A DNA stretch of 64,000 bases from Planctomycetota bacterium (GCA_029781135.1 JAKOXH010000026.1:62001-126000); one strand, 5' to 3'; numbered from the stretch's first letter, positions 1-9,404 are shown. Notes: generated from the letters alone by a model not told the origin. Translations and numbers: made by a program.

Positions 1-29
1 GCTGCTACGAAATACTGGCGGACGAACGC

Positions 30-557
30 GTGAAGGAAATTCTATCAGCTAACCAGATTCACGATGGCGTACGCCAATTGGCCGATCAAGTGAAGGCCAT
101 CTACGGCGACCAGCCGCTGACCATTGTCGCGATTCTGACGGGCAGCCTGGTGCTGCTGGCCGATCTGATTCGTCACCTGGAAATGCCGCTCCGCGTAGCG
201 CTGATCCAGGCAACGCGATATCGCACGCCCGACGAACCGGACGGCAACCCAGACGCGCATGTCGCGCTCTTGCCAAAGCTGAAAGGTCGCGACGTGCTGG
301 TGATCGACGACATCTTCGATACCGGCCATACGCTCGTCGAGATGCTGGCGCAGATACTGGAGTACGAACCGGCGTCGCTGAGGTCGGCCGTGCTGATGAG
401 AAAGAATGGTCGCTCGGAAGTGCCCATCCAGCCCGATATCGTAATGTTCGAAATTCCCGACGAGTTTGTCGTTGGTTACGGCCTGGACTATGAAGACCGG
501 TTCCGCAATTTGCCCTTTGTGGCGGCGCTAGAGCCGGAGGATATCGCGGCCGAGTAA
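30..557 (+). CDS. hpt: Hypoxanthine phosphoribosyltransferase
   Basis: This is a 175-residue type I phosphoribosyltransferase that converts hypoxanthine or guanine and PRPP to IMP or GMP in purine salvage. The PRPP-binding loop VLVIDDIFDTGHTL lies at about residues 89-102, and the N-terminal ILTGSL segment matches the pyrophosphate-binding loop of HPRTs. The start chosen is a GTG at 30, giving an N-terminus typical of the family. The frame is open to the window edge, so an upstream start outside the window cannot be excluded. Length is normal for bacterial Hpt. The gene is co-directional with the glycosyltransferase at 704, with a repeat hairpin between them. Confidence 0.9.
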   Translation: MKEILSANQIHDGVRQLADQVKAIYGDQPLTIVAILTGSLVLLADLIRHLEMPLRVALIQATRYRTPDEPDGNPDAHVALLPKLKGRDVLVIDDIFDTGHTLVEMLAQILEYEPASLRSAVLMRKNGRSEVPIQPDIVMFEIPDEFVVGYGLDYEDRFRNLPFVAALEPEDIAAE

Positions 558-610
558 TGAGTCACGACGTACTATCCTACGGCAAGGTTACGTGAACTTG
601 ATGCGAAGAA

Positions 611-696
611 GGGGAGACAAGGAGAAACTCGCGCGACGCGAGTCTCCTTGTCTCCCCCTCTCCTTGTCTCCTTGTCTTTCGGTCTCCTTGTCTTTC
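611..696. repeat. Folded tandem-repeat hairpin, unit TCTCCTTG (period 8)
   Basis: GGGGAGACAAGGAG (611-624) pairs with CTCCTTGTCTCCCC (644-657). A second stem ACTCGCG/CGCGAGT sits on top, closing a CGA loop. Three further copies of the 8-bp unit follow to 696, so the right arm is longer than the left. The element ends 7 bases before the glycosyltransferase ATG. Confidence 0.85.
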
Positions 697-703
697 AAAC
701 AAC

Positions 704-1792
704 ATGCCCCGCGTTCTTCACATCGTTGATTCGCTTGATTATTGCGGCGCCGTGTCGCAGCTGCTCGCGCTTTCGCAGGGGCTGATCCAGCAGGGTTACG
801 ACGTGCATGTGTGCACGTTTCAACACCATGCGCCACGATCGATGGAATTCGCCGCGGCGGACATGCCAACGGTTGTGGTACCGCGGCGATGGAGACTTGA
901 TCCGCTCGCCGACTGGCAACTCGCGCGCCATGTTCGGCGGTTGAAGCCCGACGTGGTCCATACGTGGAACACGGTGCCGGGCATGTTCGGGCCGATTGCC
1001 GCCCGCTACCCCCTCGTTGCCGGATATTACCGCATCGACCGGTGCAAGCCGGGTTGGGAATGGGCGATCGAACGTCGGTACGCGCAGCGAGCCAGCCGAT
1101 TGGTGACAAACAGCGAAGCCGTGCATGGCTGGTGTGTGCAAAATGGCTTGCCGGCCGAGCGGCTGGCCGTCATTTCGAGCGGCGTGGTGCCCGAGCGCCC
1201 AAGCGATGTTTCGCGTGAAGAACTGTTAAACAAACTCGCTTTGCCGCAAAACGCGCGATTGATCGGCGTTGTCGGTCAACTCACCCCGGAAAAGCGCGTG
1301 AAGGATCTGATTTGGGCGGCCGACTTGCTCCGCGTGCTCCACGATAATTTGCGCGTGCTCATCATTGGCGACGGCCCGCTACGCGCGCAGCTTGAAGAAT
1401 ATGCTCGGCTCGCGAGTGATCTCGAGCACATCCGCTTCTTGGGGGCCGGCGATGACGTGTGGCGGATCATGCCGCACCTCGATGCATTGTGGAACGGCAG
1501 CGAAAACGTCGGGCAGTCGGCCACGATTTTGGAAGCAATGGCCGCCGGCGTGCCCGTTGTGGCGAGCGATACGCCCACCAATCGTGAACTCGTCATTGAA
1601 GGTGAAACAGGTTACCTCATCCCCCTCGGCACGCGTGCCGGTCGCGCCGCCCGCGCTCGCCACACCGATCGTATCCTTAGTGATGTGGCGTTGGCCAAGC
1701 GACTCGCGGGAGCTGCTAGAAATCGTTTCCACGAGCGTTTCAACCTGGAGCAGTTCGTGCGGAATCACATCGCTTTATATGAAGCGCGCTAG
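704..1792 (+). CDS. Glycosyltransferase family 4 (GT-B fold)
   Basis: This is a 362-residue retaining glycosyltransferase of the GT4 (Glycos_transf_1) type that should move a sugar from a nucleotide sugar to a lipid or polysaccharide acceptor at the inner membrane face. The N-terminal Rossmann domain (about 1-170) has the GAVSQLLALSQGL acceptor-side pattern. The C-terminal donor domain contains VGQLTPEKRVKDLI and the acidic nucleotide-sugar motif TILEAMAAGVPVVASD with E277. No membrane segment or signal peptide is visible. The acceptor cannot be told from sequence. The ATG at 704 follows the repeat hairpin directly without a clear Shine-Dalgarno. Confidence 0.85.
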   Translation: MPRVLHIVDSLDYCGAVSQLLALSQGLIQQGYDVHVCTFQHHAPRSMEFAAADMPTVVVPRRWRLDPLADWQLARHVRRLKPDVVHTWNTVPGMFGPIAARYPLVAGYYRIDRCKPGWEWAIERRYAQRASRLVTNSEAVHGWCVQNGLPAERLAVISSGVVPERPSDVSREELLNKLALPQNARLIGVVGQLTPEKRVKDLIWAADLLRVLHDNLRVLIIGDGPLRAQLEEYARLASDLEHIRFLGAGDDVWRIMPHLDALWNGSENVGQSATILEAMAAGVPVVASDTPTNRELVIEGETGYLIPLGTRAGRAARARHTDRILSDVALAKRLAGAARNRFHERFNLEQFVRNHIALYEAR

Positions 1793-1960
1793 TGTGCGGT
1801 TTCGATGCGCACGTGAAGGGGCGTCGCGATTCCACTTGGCTCAAGAGACCAGATGGGTAGAATGGCAGTCTGAGTTGGAGATTGTGCGGTCGCTGTAGAG
1901 GCCCAACGGGCGATACCTTTGGAGCAAGTGGCGATCGGAAACCAGGGAGGTTCGCGCACG

Positions 1961-3202
1961 ATGAAGGACGTTTTGGCCGTGGTGTTGGCGGGGGGCAAGG
2001 GATCTCGATTGGGTCCGCTGACGCGCGATCGGGCCAAGCCCGCGGTGCCGTTTGGGGGGGTCTACCGCATCGTCGATTTCACGCTGTCGAATTGCCTCAA
2101 CAGCGGAATCCGCCGCATTCTCGTGCTCACGCAGTACAAGGCGATGAGCCTCGACCGCCACATTACGCTTGGCTGGCGAAATTACTTGTGCCGCGAGCTG
2201 GGCGAGTTCATCGATGTTGTGCCGCCCCAGCAGCGGATCGATGAGCAGTGGTACCAGGGCACCGCCGATGCGGTATACCAAAACATCTACACGCTCGAAA
2301 AAGAGCGGCCGCAGTACGTGGTGATTCTTGCCGGCGACCACATCTACAAGATGGACTACGGCAAAATGGTCGAGTACCACCGCGAAATGCAGGCGGAGGC
2401 GACCATCGCCGCCTTGCGCGTGAAAGCCGTCGATGCGGCTGGCCAGTTCGGCATTATGCAGGTGGATCCGAATAATCGCGTCGTCGGTTTCGAGGAAAAA
2501 CCTGCCCAACCAAAAACCATCCCAGGAAATCCGGAATACTGCCTGGCCTCAATGGGCATCTACGTGTTCAGTGCCCATTACCTGTTCGATGAGCTGTGCA
2601 AGGATGCCACCATTGGCGATAGTTCGCACGATTTCGGCTGGAACATTATTCCCTCGATGATTCGCAATTGCCGCGTGCAGGCATTTCCGTTCCTCGACGA
2701 AAACCGCAAACGCGATGCCTATTGGCGCGATGTCGGCACGATTGATAGCTACTACGACGCGAACATCGAACTCACGGGAGTTGAGCCACAACTCAACATG
2801 TACGATGACCACTGGCCGGTGCGTACGTACCAGGCGAATTTGCCGCCGTCGAAGTTCGTTTTCAATTCGCACGAACGCTGCGGCGAGGCGCACGATAGCA
2901 TCGTGTGCGCCGGCGCGATTGTTTCCGGCGGTCGGGTCTCGCGAACCATCGTGGGTCCGCAAACTCGCGTGAATAGCTACGCTGAAGTCGCAGACTCGAT
3001 TCTATTCTCCCGCGTGAATATCGGGCGAAACGCCAAAATTCGCCGGGCCATCATCGATAAAGGCGTGTCGATTCCCGAGGGCTTTCGGGTAGGTTACGAC
3101 CCGAAAGAAGACGAAGCCCGCGGCTTTACCGTTTCGCCCAGCGGCATCGTGGTGATTGCCAAAGCGGAGAGCTTCGGGCCGGTGACGGCCGATAGCATCT
3201 GA
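1961..3202 (+). CDS. glgC: Glucose-1-phosphate adenylyltransferase
   Basis: ADP-glucose pyrophosphorylase makes ADP-glucose from glucose-1-phosphate and ATP, the committed step of glycogen synthesis. The 413-residue protein opens with the nucleotide-binding motif VLAGGKGSRLGPLT and has the RAKPAVPFGG, GTADAVYQN, AGDHIYKMDY, GFEEKP and RDVGTIDSYY segments of the family. A left-handed beta-helix with SRVNIGRNAKIRRAIID forms the C-terminal domain. An in-frame TTG lies 42 bases upstream, but the ATG at 1961 is preferred because GGGAGG sits 10 bases before it and it begins at the conserved core. No other glycogen gene is adjacent. Confidence 0.95.
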   Translation: MKDVLAVVLAGGKGSRLGPLTRDRAKPAVPFGGVYRIVDFTLSNCLNSGIRRILVLTQYKAMSLDRHITLGWRNYLCRELGEFIDVVPPQQRIDEQWYQGTADAVYQNIYTLEKERPQYVVILAGDHIYKMDYGKMVEYHREMQAEATIAALRVKAVDAAGQFGIMQVDPNNRVVGFEEKPAQPKTIPGNPEYCLASMGIYVFSAHYLFDELCKDATIGDSSHDFGWNIIPSMIRNCRVQAFPFLDENRKRDAYWRDVGTIDSYYDANIELTGVEPQLNMYDDHWPVRTYQANLPPSKFVFNSHERCGEAHDSIVCAGAIVSGGRVSRTIVGPQTRVNSYAEVADSILFSRVNIGRNAKIRRAIIDKGVSIPEGFRVGYDPKEDEARGFTVSPSGIVVIAKAESFGPVTADSI

Positions 3203-3226
3203 GCGAGTCGCAGGAGCCAAGTTCTA

Positions 3227-3916
3227 TTAGAATCCCACGCCAACGTACGTGTGTGGACGGTGGTAGTAGTAGTGCGGGTACGGATGATAGTAGTAATACG
3301 GCCGCCACGCTGGTTCGACGATCACCGTGGTCGGCGGCGGCGGGACTTCGGAAACTACGGTTGGCCCTGGAGGGGCATAGTAGCTCGGGGCCGCAGCCAT
3401 TTGCTGGGCCGCCATCACAATACGGTCGCTCACACCTTGTTGCTTGAGCGCGATGAGCGCCTGCGGACTTAAATCCACCCGTGCGCCGCGCGAATGCATC
3501 GTCGAGATGATCACATCGTCGCTGATGCCCGCGCGCGTCATCTGCAACAAGTCATAATTGGTAACGGCCATAGCGGCCGCCTGTTGATTCATCTGATTCA
3601 CGGTGGCTCGGCCGGCCGCGGCACGGCGCTCGTCCTGGGCGTCTTTCGAACGCCCTAATAAATTACCTGTCAATGCACCAACCCCAGCGCCAATGAGAGC
3701 ATCTTGCCCACTGTGATTTCTGCCGCCGACGATCGCACCAGTCACAGCCCCTAGGGCGCCACCGACGATCGTGCCGGAGGCAGTATCGTTGTGGTAGTAA
3801 TCGGGCGCCGGTTGATAGACGTATTGAGCGGCACAAGGTCGTGCAACTAGGGCGGTAACCACTGTAACCAACGTGGCAAAAACGATCGGACGCTTTCCGA
3901 ATACTGTGTGGCGCAT
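3227..3916 (-). CDS. Secreted glycine-zipper protein, tyrosine/histidine-rich C-terminus
   Basis: The protein is 229 residues. An N-terminal signal peptide (hydrophobic run about 10-26, cleavage near CAAQ) is followed by a glycine-zipper stretch TIVGGALGAVTGAIVGG and GALIGAGVGALTG-like repeats at about 50-90, as in outer-membrane or envelope-anchored lipoprotein-like proteins. The middle (about 105-165) is helical, with a DLLQMTRAGISDDVIISTM segment resembling short helical repeats of planctomycete exported proteins. The C-terminus is rich in Y, H and P. The ATG at 3916 was chosen because it places the signal peptide at the start. It converges on glgC with only 24 bases between stops. The function is unknown. 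Confidence 0.75.
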   Translation of the reverse strand: MRHTVFGKRPIVFATLVTVVTALVARPCAAQYVYQPAPDYYHNDTASGTIVGGALGAVTGAIVGGRNHSGQDALIGAGVGALTGNLLGRSKDAQDERRAAAGRATVNQMNQQAAAMAVTNYDLLQMTRAGISDDVIISTMHSRGARVDLSPQALIALKQQGVSDRIVMAAQQMAAAPSYYAPPGPTVVSEVPPPPTTVIVEPAWRPYYYYHPYPHYYYHRPHTYVGVGF

Positions 3917-4140
3917 CGTGATTCTCGTTTCTCTTCGCGCGACTGGCAGCACGCTCCAGCCCATTCGGCGCAAGCGGCTCCATTATTTGTATCGACGAAA
4001 TCGAGCGGAACTCTACTCGAATCGGCCAAGTACGGCCAGCGGAGTTTGACGACCATAGCGACTTTTAGGAGTCTGCTATCAGCGCTATGGCCGCGACAAT
4101 TCGCCGAACATGCAGCACAAATTGGTGAAAAGAAGCGCCT

Positions 4141-4815
4141 TTAGGCAGTTTCCGCGTGCCCGCTGAGAACCTCGGCGACCTTGCCGTCCGGTTCTGGTTC
4201 GGGTGCGCCATTTACGATTTTCTCATGATCCACCCGCTGCTCAAGCAAATACAAAATTGCATCGGCGCGGTAGCGGTCAAATTTATAATCGTCGATGACA
4301 AACTTCGCTTGGCGATTGTCGGCGGCGTAATGGACTTTTGCGATACCTTTGCTTTTCCACTTACGCTTATCGATCAGTTGCACCTGCTCGGGCGTGAATC
4401 CAGCTCCCCAACTCGAAGTGAGACCTTCCGGGCCGAACTCAATCCACCTGCTGCGCGCACGGAGCGGATTTGAAACGAGGAAGAGACCAGCCACGGTCAT
4501 GACTGTGGCCATGATGAACTGCATGACCACATCGGGCTTACTAGGAATATCGCGGTCGTGGGCATAACGGTCCCACTCTAATCGCTGCTCGTTGCCAGCC
4601 GTCGCTTCAAATTCCGCCAAACCAAGTTGCTGCTGTTTTTCGTCCCTAAAATGGGATTTGTAGTCCTGCTTGAACTCGGTGAATCCTTTTTCGCGGCGGC
4701 CTGGGTAGCCAATGATGCCGTCGTACAGGCAATAGAGCGCGAACCCCAAGGCACAAATGCCCATAATCAAGAACTTACGCCAATACTTCGGATCGTTTTC
4801 CGCTCGAATCTGCAT
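4141..4815 (-). CDS. Hypothetical protein with two membrane segments
   Basis: The protein is 224 residues. A first hydrophobic helix lies at about residues 14-33 (FLIMGICALGFALYCLYDGI), then a charged soluble region rich in K, E and Q, then a second helix at about 98-115 (FIMATVMTVAGLFLV), and a C-terminal soluble domain with PH-like features (WIEFGPEGLTSSWG). The last 20 residues are acidic. No catalytic motif is recognised. It stands alone on the minus strand, with a dispersed palindromic repeat just upstream at 4887-4990. Confidence 0.7.
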   Translation of the reverse strand: MQIRAENDPKYWRKFLIMGICALGFALYCLYDGIIGYPGRREKGFTEFKQDYKSHFRDEKQQQLGLAEFEATAGNEQRLEWDRYAHDRDIPSKPDVVMQFIMATVMTVAGLFLVSNPLRARSRWIEFGPEGLTSSWGAGFTPEQVQLIDKRKWKSKGIAKVHYAADNRQAKFVIDDYKFDRYRADAILYLLEQRVDHEKIVNGAPEPEPDGKVAEVLSGHAETA

Positions 4816-4886
4816 TACTCAACCTATCATTGACGTTGCCAAGCAGCAGCTGGGTCAGCCGCGAGTGGCTAAATGTCATTTTGACG

Positions 4887-4990
4887 TTTGGGGCGCCATG
4901 CTCTCGCGAAACACGGACATGCCCACGCTCGCGTTCGAGCATCGAAGTTTCGCGTGAGCATGCTGGGCGAGTGAGGGCATGCTGCCCAAG
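4887..4990. repeat. Dispersed palindromic repeat, copy 1 of the GCATGCC/CGCTCGCG family
   Basis: A multi-stem palindrome: TTGGGGCGCCATGC at the left pairs imperfectly with GGCATGCTGCCCAA at the right, and GCTCTCGCGAAAC pairs with GTTTCGCGTGAGC inside. A second copy of the family, sharing CATGCCCACGCTCGCG, lies at 44286-44376. Confidence 0.75.
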
Positions 4991-5058
4991 GAATCAGCTG
5001 CTACAAATCAGTACGCCGATTGTAACGCAAGAAACGCACGCAGGTCAGGCGGGATCCG

Positions 5059-6459
5059 CTATTTCACGGTTTCGTTCGTCGGCTGAGCGGCCGTTTGGGC
5101 TGGCGGCATTGCCGGAAACAGCTGCAGCGATTCGACCAAGTCGCGGTCGGCGTTGCCCACGCGTTCGATCATCGGCTTTTCGATCGTCACCACTACCGAA
5201 ACGCGGGGCCCGCTTTCCGGTGCCACCAAGAAGTAGTGCCACTCGACAGGCAGGTCTTCTACCATTCCCCGCACCACCAGTTCGTAACAGTAGTGGCCGG
5301 CCGCATTTTGATACTGACGGCTGGAAACCAACTCGCCGAAGTTCTTGCCCAGCGAAAAGATGACGTCCTTTTGGAACTGTTCCAGCGACGTTTGCCGGCC
5401 TTCCGATTTCGGTGCCAGCTTGGTAATCGTGCATTGAGCCGCCAAGTCGCCGCTATCCACCCGCCGGAGCGCGATGGACTCGCGCGCTTCGGCCGTAACA
5501 TACCACTGCCGGTCGTGCGTCAGCCGGAAACCCAGCTTGGACGACTCAAACGCCAGGTCGTGGCTTGGAGCGCGCTGCTGGCCGGTGAGTTTGGCCAGGG
5601 CGTCATCACCCAAATTTGTCGACTTCTCGATTGGCGCGATTGCAATCTGGACTTTGGCCACAGCCTCCAGGCCCGGTGTCGCCCCGCCGATCGACCGTTT
5701 TTCTCGGACCGCCAGATTCAGCCGAGTTACGCGGTGTAAATTGCGGTCGAAGAGATACACGCCGCGGACATCCTGTTCGACCGCAGCTCCATCCGCCGTG
5801 CCGTGGACGGTGCCCTCCAGACGTATCTTGGCGTAATTGTCGTTGAAACTGTCGAGAATGCTTTGCACTTCGCAGACGGCAACCGTATCGAGCGTGAGTA
5901 GCGCGCCCATGACACCAGCATCGTTCGCCCAGGATTCTCCCTCGGCCACGGTTTTCGGCGGCAGCAGCCGGTCGGCCGAGAACGAATCGCCTACGACATC
6001 GATCAAATCCAGTTGTTCGCGCTCGAGGGATGCTGTGGCGCAACGGAGGAGCGGGCGTTGGTCGGCTTGTTCCAAGACAATCAAGCGGCGGTCCTCCGGC
6101 AGTTTCGGCGAACTGCCGCTGTGGCCAACTTTGATTACTGCTTCAGCCGTGTCGTAGTATCGGAGAGCTAGCGGAGTTCCAGCTTCGGGTTTTTCAGAAT
6201 CCGCTAAACGCAGTTCGTCATAAGCGAGTTTAGCTGACACACTGCTGGGTATTTTCTGAGGCTCGACTTTGGTGGTGTCCGTGGTTTCGCTGCCGGGCTC
6301 GCGGATCAAATTGTGGCCGCCGGCATCGAGTTCAATCGTCACGTGGGTAAGCGAGGTCGCTTTGTCGTCTGGAGTAAGGTCGATCGGCGTGGCCGCCGGC
6401 AAACGGCCGGCAAGAACCAAGAACGCGAACGACAAAGCGAAACGCTGGTAGAGCGTCAT
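5059..6459 (-). CDS. Secreted hypothetical protein (466 aa)
   Basis: The N-terminus carries a signal peptide (FALSFAFLVLAGRLPAATP) and no other membrane segment, so the product should be exported. The middle (about 130-290) looks like a beta-rich domain. The C-terminal third, beginning near KLGFRLTHDRQWYVT, has the pattern of a PsbP/DUF1795-like lipoprotein fold, but this is only a resemblance. The ATG at 6459, with AAGG about ten bases upstream, is preferred over a TTG at 6483 because it starts the signal peptide. No enzyme motif is seen. Confidence 0.75.
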   Translation of the reverse strand: MTLYQRFALSFAFLVLAGRLPAATPIDLTPDDKATSLTHVTIELDAGGHNLIREPGSETTDTTKVEPQKIPSSVSAKLAYDELRLADSEKPEAGTPLALRYYDTAEAVIKVGHSGSSPKLPEDRRLIVLEQADQRPLLRCATASLEREQLDLIDVVGDSFSADRLLPPKTVAEGESWANDAGVMGALLTLDTVAVCEVQSILDSFNDNYAKIRLEGTVHGTADGAAVEQDVRGVYLFDRNLHRVTRLNLAVREKRSIGGATPGLEAVAKVQIAIAPIEKSTNLGDDALAKLTGQQRAPSHDLAFESSKLGFRLTHDRQWYVTAEARESIALRRVDSGDLAAQCTITKLAPKSEGRQTSLEQFQKDVIFSLGKNFGELVSSRQYQNAAGHYCYELVVRGMVEDLPVEWHYFLVAPESGPRVSVVVTIEKPMIERVGNADRDLVESLQLFPAMPPAQTAAQPTNETVK

Positions 6460-7162
6460 AGGTGCTACCTTGGAAGAGTTCAACCGCCTGCCAAATAGGC
6501 ACGGCCTCGATTTCGCCTAGATCGTCCAACTAGGCGATGGCTGTCCAAGGGAAAATCCAGATTCTGTAGCAGCGATCACTAAATGTAAAAATGGGAGGTT
6601 TTCTTAGAATGGGCACTTCAACCCCGTTTTGCACCGGAGATTCCCAATAACACCCTCTGAGATGACGCAAAGCACTACAGCGTAAGTGGATGAAATTGAT
6701 ACAGTTCCAGCTGCGTGCTGGCATGAATTCGACCAGTTTCGATCGTGGGCGAACTATTGATCGACCTTTTTCGTCTTAAGTGCGTATAGGATTAGGGCTT
6801 AAATGACGTACTAGAGCCTTGACCCGTGCCGAGTTTCGGCGTAGCAACTGGCGAAACGTCGCGCGGCCATTGGACACTTTGCCACGGCGGCATCGAAATT
6901 GCTGCTTTTTATGTGGCCGCCCGTGGCTGCCAGGAAAGGTCGGGAACAATTTCGCTAATTTACGCGAATCGAGAGAAAGAAAGGGCACTCCAGACTCATC
7001 ATTAATAGTCAGTAGGTCTCGTGCCAATTACCGGCGAACGGTTGGCACGCGATTCTTGTCTGATAATTTCGCACCTCGGCGCGCTCGGGTGCGTACTTAA
7101 CGGACAAGCCTGTGGGGCGAGGGATTCGCACGGAACACCACACACTTTGTAGGAGGCAATGA
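6460..7162. other. Long gap without a supported gene
   Basis: About 700 bases between the divergent exported-protein gene and the sigma factor gene. It holds a 7-bp perfect stem CGCCTAG/CTAGGCG at 6514-6536 and a small TTCGC/GCGAA stem near 6951. A 93-codon frame at 6819-7100 has arginine-rich composition and no visible ribosome-binding site, so I do not call it. TTGGCA followed by GATAAT near 7041-7066 has only 14 bases between, too short for a standard promoter. The region probably carries the sigma gene's control signals. Confidence 0.5.
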
Positions 7163-8857
7163 TTGCTGCAAGAGGTCGAGGTAGAAACAATGCAACGTGA
7201 ATATCAAATCCCTGAATTGCGTGAGCTGCGAGATCAACAGATCCGGTTTGCGCCCCGAACCAAAAAGCTGCAGCAGGTCGAATCTGCCGAGCGGCTGATT
7301 GCCGAAATCGACGGCGAGAAGACTTATCCTTACGATTACGTCTGCTTCCGCGTTACAGGGTACCGGCCAGCCCAGGCGGCCAATGCCAAAATCAATGGTG
7401 GTGATCTGCGCCATGACCTGCGACTGTTCGTCGAGGATTTGTCCGATTCGGCCGACATGGCCGCAGACAACATCGGCGAACAAGTCCTGACGGTCGAAGA
7501 ACTTGCTAAGCAGTTTAACGTGTCGACCAAGACCATTTCGCGCTGGCGGGAACTCGGGCTGGTTAGCCGCCGGCTCGTTTTTGACGGCCGCAAGCGCGTG
7601 GGCTTCTTGCGGAGTAGCGTCGATCGGTTCGTGAAGACGAACCAGGAACGCGTCGCCCGCGGTGCCCGCTTCAGCCAACTCACGGATGAACAGCGTCAAG
7701 AGATTATCGACCGTGCTCGTCGTCTGGCGAGTGCGGGTGGTGGCCAATCCGAAGTTTCCCGCCGCTTGGCCAAGCGTGCTGGTCGCAGTGTAGAGACGAT
7801 TCGCTCAACTATCCGGCAGTTCGACAAGCAACATCCGGAACTAGCAATTTTCCCGGATCTGAATGGTCCGCTTACCGAAGCGCAAAAAACGCGGATTTAC
7901 CAGAGTTTCAAGCGAGGTGCCACGGTTGACAAGTTGCTAAAGCAATTCGGCCGCACGAAGACGACGATTTATCGCGTCATCAATGAGGTGCGTGCGGCGC
8001 GGATCCTGGAGTTGCCGCTCGATTTCATTAGCAACCCCCGGTTCAGCCGCAAGGGCGCGGAGAACGCCTGCCTCGGCCCCCTGCCAGAAAGCGATACGCC
8101 GACCAAGAAAGCACGACGGCCCTCGGGCTTGCCGCCCTACTTGGCCAGTCTGTACGAAATGCCGCTGCTCACCCGAGAGCAGGAAGCCCACTTGTTCCGC
8201 AAGTACAACTACTTGAAGTACAAGGCGGCCAAGCTCCGCGGCGAACTCGACCCAGCGCAGCCGAAGTCGAGCTTGATGGATGAGATCGAATCGCTCCATC
8301 AGCAAGCGGTGGCGACAAAGAATGAAATCGCCCGAGCCAATCTGCGGCTCGTGGTCTCGATCGCAAAGCGACATGTCACGCCGGATCAGAACTTTTTTGA
8401 ACTGGTCAGCGACGGCAATATGTCGTTACTGCGGGCGATTGAGAAGTTCGACTTCGCGCGGGGCAACAAGTTCAGCACTTACGCAAGCTGGGCGATCATG
8501 AAGAACTTCGCACGGACGATTCCGGGCGAATTTAAGCATCGCGACCGCTTCCGGACGAGCCAGGACGAGCTATTTGCAGCGACGCAGGAGCATCGTGGCA
8601 ACCCGATGGTCGAAGAAGGTCAGCAGAACCAACGTGAGGCCCAGATCGAACGCATTTTGCGGCGGCTGGACGAACGCGAGCAGAAGATCATCATCCACCG
8701 GTTCGGCCTGGATCATGCCCAGGAACCCCAAACTTTGAAGGAAGTGGGGGCCACCTTGGGGGTGACCAAGGAGCGAATCCGGCAAATCGAAGCCCGGGCA
8801 CTGTCGAAGCTGCGGCAAGCGGCGCAGGAAGAGAAGATTCTGCTGGATACGCTATAG
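7163..8857 (+). CDS. Sigma-70 family factor with three N-terminal helix-turn-helix units
   Basis: The product is 564 residues. The C-terminal half is a group 1/2-like sigma factor: a region 1.2-like segment (about 323-355), region 2 (about 388-455, NLRLVVSIAKRH, LLRAIEKFDFARGNKFSTYA) and region 4 (about 495-552, LKEVGATLGVTKERIRQIEA). Region 3 is short or missing. The N-terminal 320 residues are unusual: a MerR/excisionase-like HTH at about 108-160 (TVEELAKQFNVSTKTISRWR) and two further HTH-like units at about 196-220 and 250-276 (TVDKLLKQFGRTKTTIYRVI). The start is uncertain. AGGAGG six bases before the TTG at 7163 favours that codon, but the ATG at 7190 is also possible and costs nine residues. 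No anti-sigma factor gene is adjacent. Confidence 0.88.
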   Translation: MLQEVEVETMQREYQIPELRELRDQQIRFAPRTKKLQQVESAERLIAEIDGEKTYPYDYVCFRVTGYRPAQAANAKINGGDLRHDLRLFVEDLSDSADMAADNIGEQVLTVEELAKQFNVSTKTISRWRELGLVSRRLVFDGRKRVGFLRSSVDRFVKTNQERVARGARFSQLTDEQRQEIIDRARRLASAGGGQSEVSRRLAKRAGRSVETIRSTIRQFDKQHPELAIFPDLNGPLTEAQKTRIYQSFKRGATVDKLLKQFGRTKTTIYRVINEVRAARILELPLDFISNPRFSRKGAENACLGPLPESDTPTKKARRPSGLPPYLASLYEMPLLTREQEAHLFRKYNYLKYKAAKLRGELDPAQPKSSLMDEIESLHQQAVATKNEIARANLRLVVSIAKRHVTPDQNFFELVSDGNMSLLRAIEKFDFARGNKFSTYASWAIMKNFARTIPGEFKHRDRFRTSQDELFAATQEHRGNPMVEEGQQNQREAQIERILRRLDEREQKIIIHRFGLDHAQEPQTLKEVGATLGVTKERIRQIEARALSKLRQAAQEEKILLDTL

Positions 8858-9131
8858 GCAAGCGTGTTTTGCGTGGAAGTGCCAAACGTGGCAAGCCGGC
8901 GCGAAGAATTTCTCTCGCGCAAGAATTGCTGAGTATGGCGAATCGAATTCGCGAGCCACGTCATTGAGTTGAGCATACATCAGCTGGACTCGACGGCTTA
9001 CGATCAGTGTCTTCCTGGGTAGGATTTTGGTGACTTTGGTGGAGTGGAAGCGCACTTTGCCACATAATTGGCGGAATGTGACTTGGTGAACAACATCTCA
9101 CCGGCAAACTGGTTGCCCTTCTTGAGAGGCA

Positions 9132-9404
9132 TCACACGACGTCAAAATATTCAACGATCGAATTATCGTCATCCCAAGTGTGATTTCGTCCATTAGGGTC
9201 ACGAAGCCAAACAACAGTATCGTTCCAATGTTGCGAGACGATGTCGTAGCCCGGCGCTAGAACTTCCCAAGTTAGTCGGGGCATGTGTGTGTGAACGGCA
9301 GTTCCATCCGCTCTAGTCACTTCCAGTGCTCGCGTTAATCGCAATTTGGTGCCGGGCGTCAAACCGCATTTGTATGCGAAGCCTTTTGCATTGGGAGAGT
9401 ACAT
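9132..9404 (-). CDS. Small hypothetical protein (90 aa)
   Basis: A 90-residue soluble protein with balanced composition and no frame breaks. It has an N-terminal GLTPGTKLRLTRALEVTR segment and an acidic, aromatic C-terminus (DDDNSIVEYFDVV). No signal peptide, membrane helix or known motif is visible. The composition looks like a real protein, but support is only from the open frame and its position downstream of vapC on the same strand. Confidence 0.45.
   Translation of the reverse strand: MYSPNAKGFAYKCGLTPGTKLRLTRALEVTRADGTAVHTHMPRLTWEVLAPGYDIVSQHWNDTVVWLRDPNGRNHTWDDDNSIVEYFDVV

Noticed and set aside
7041..7066. A sigma-54 or sigma-70 promoter at TTGGCAC before the sigma gene
   Set aside because: The spacing to the next element is wrong for both types (14 bases for sigma-70, two too many for the sigma-54 core).
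6819..7100. A 93-codon frame upstream of the sigma gene
   Set aside because: Arginine-rich composition, no ribosome-binding site, no recognisable domain.
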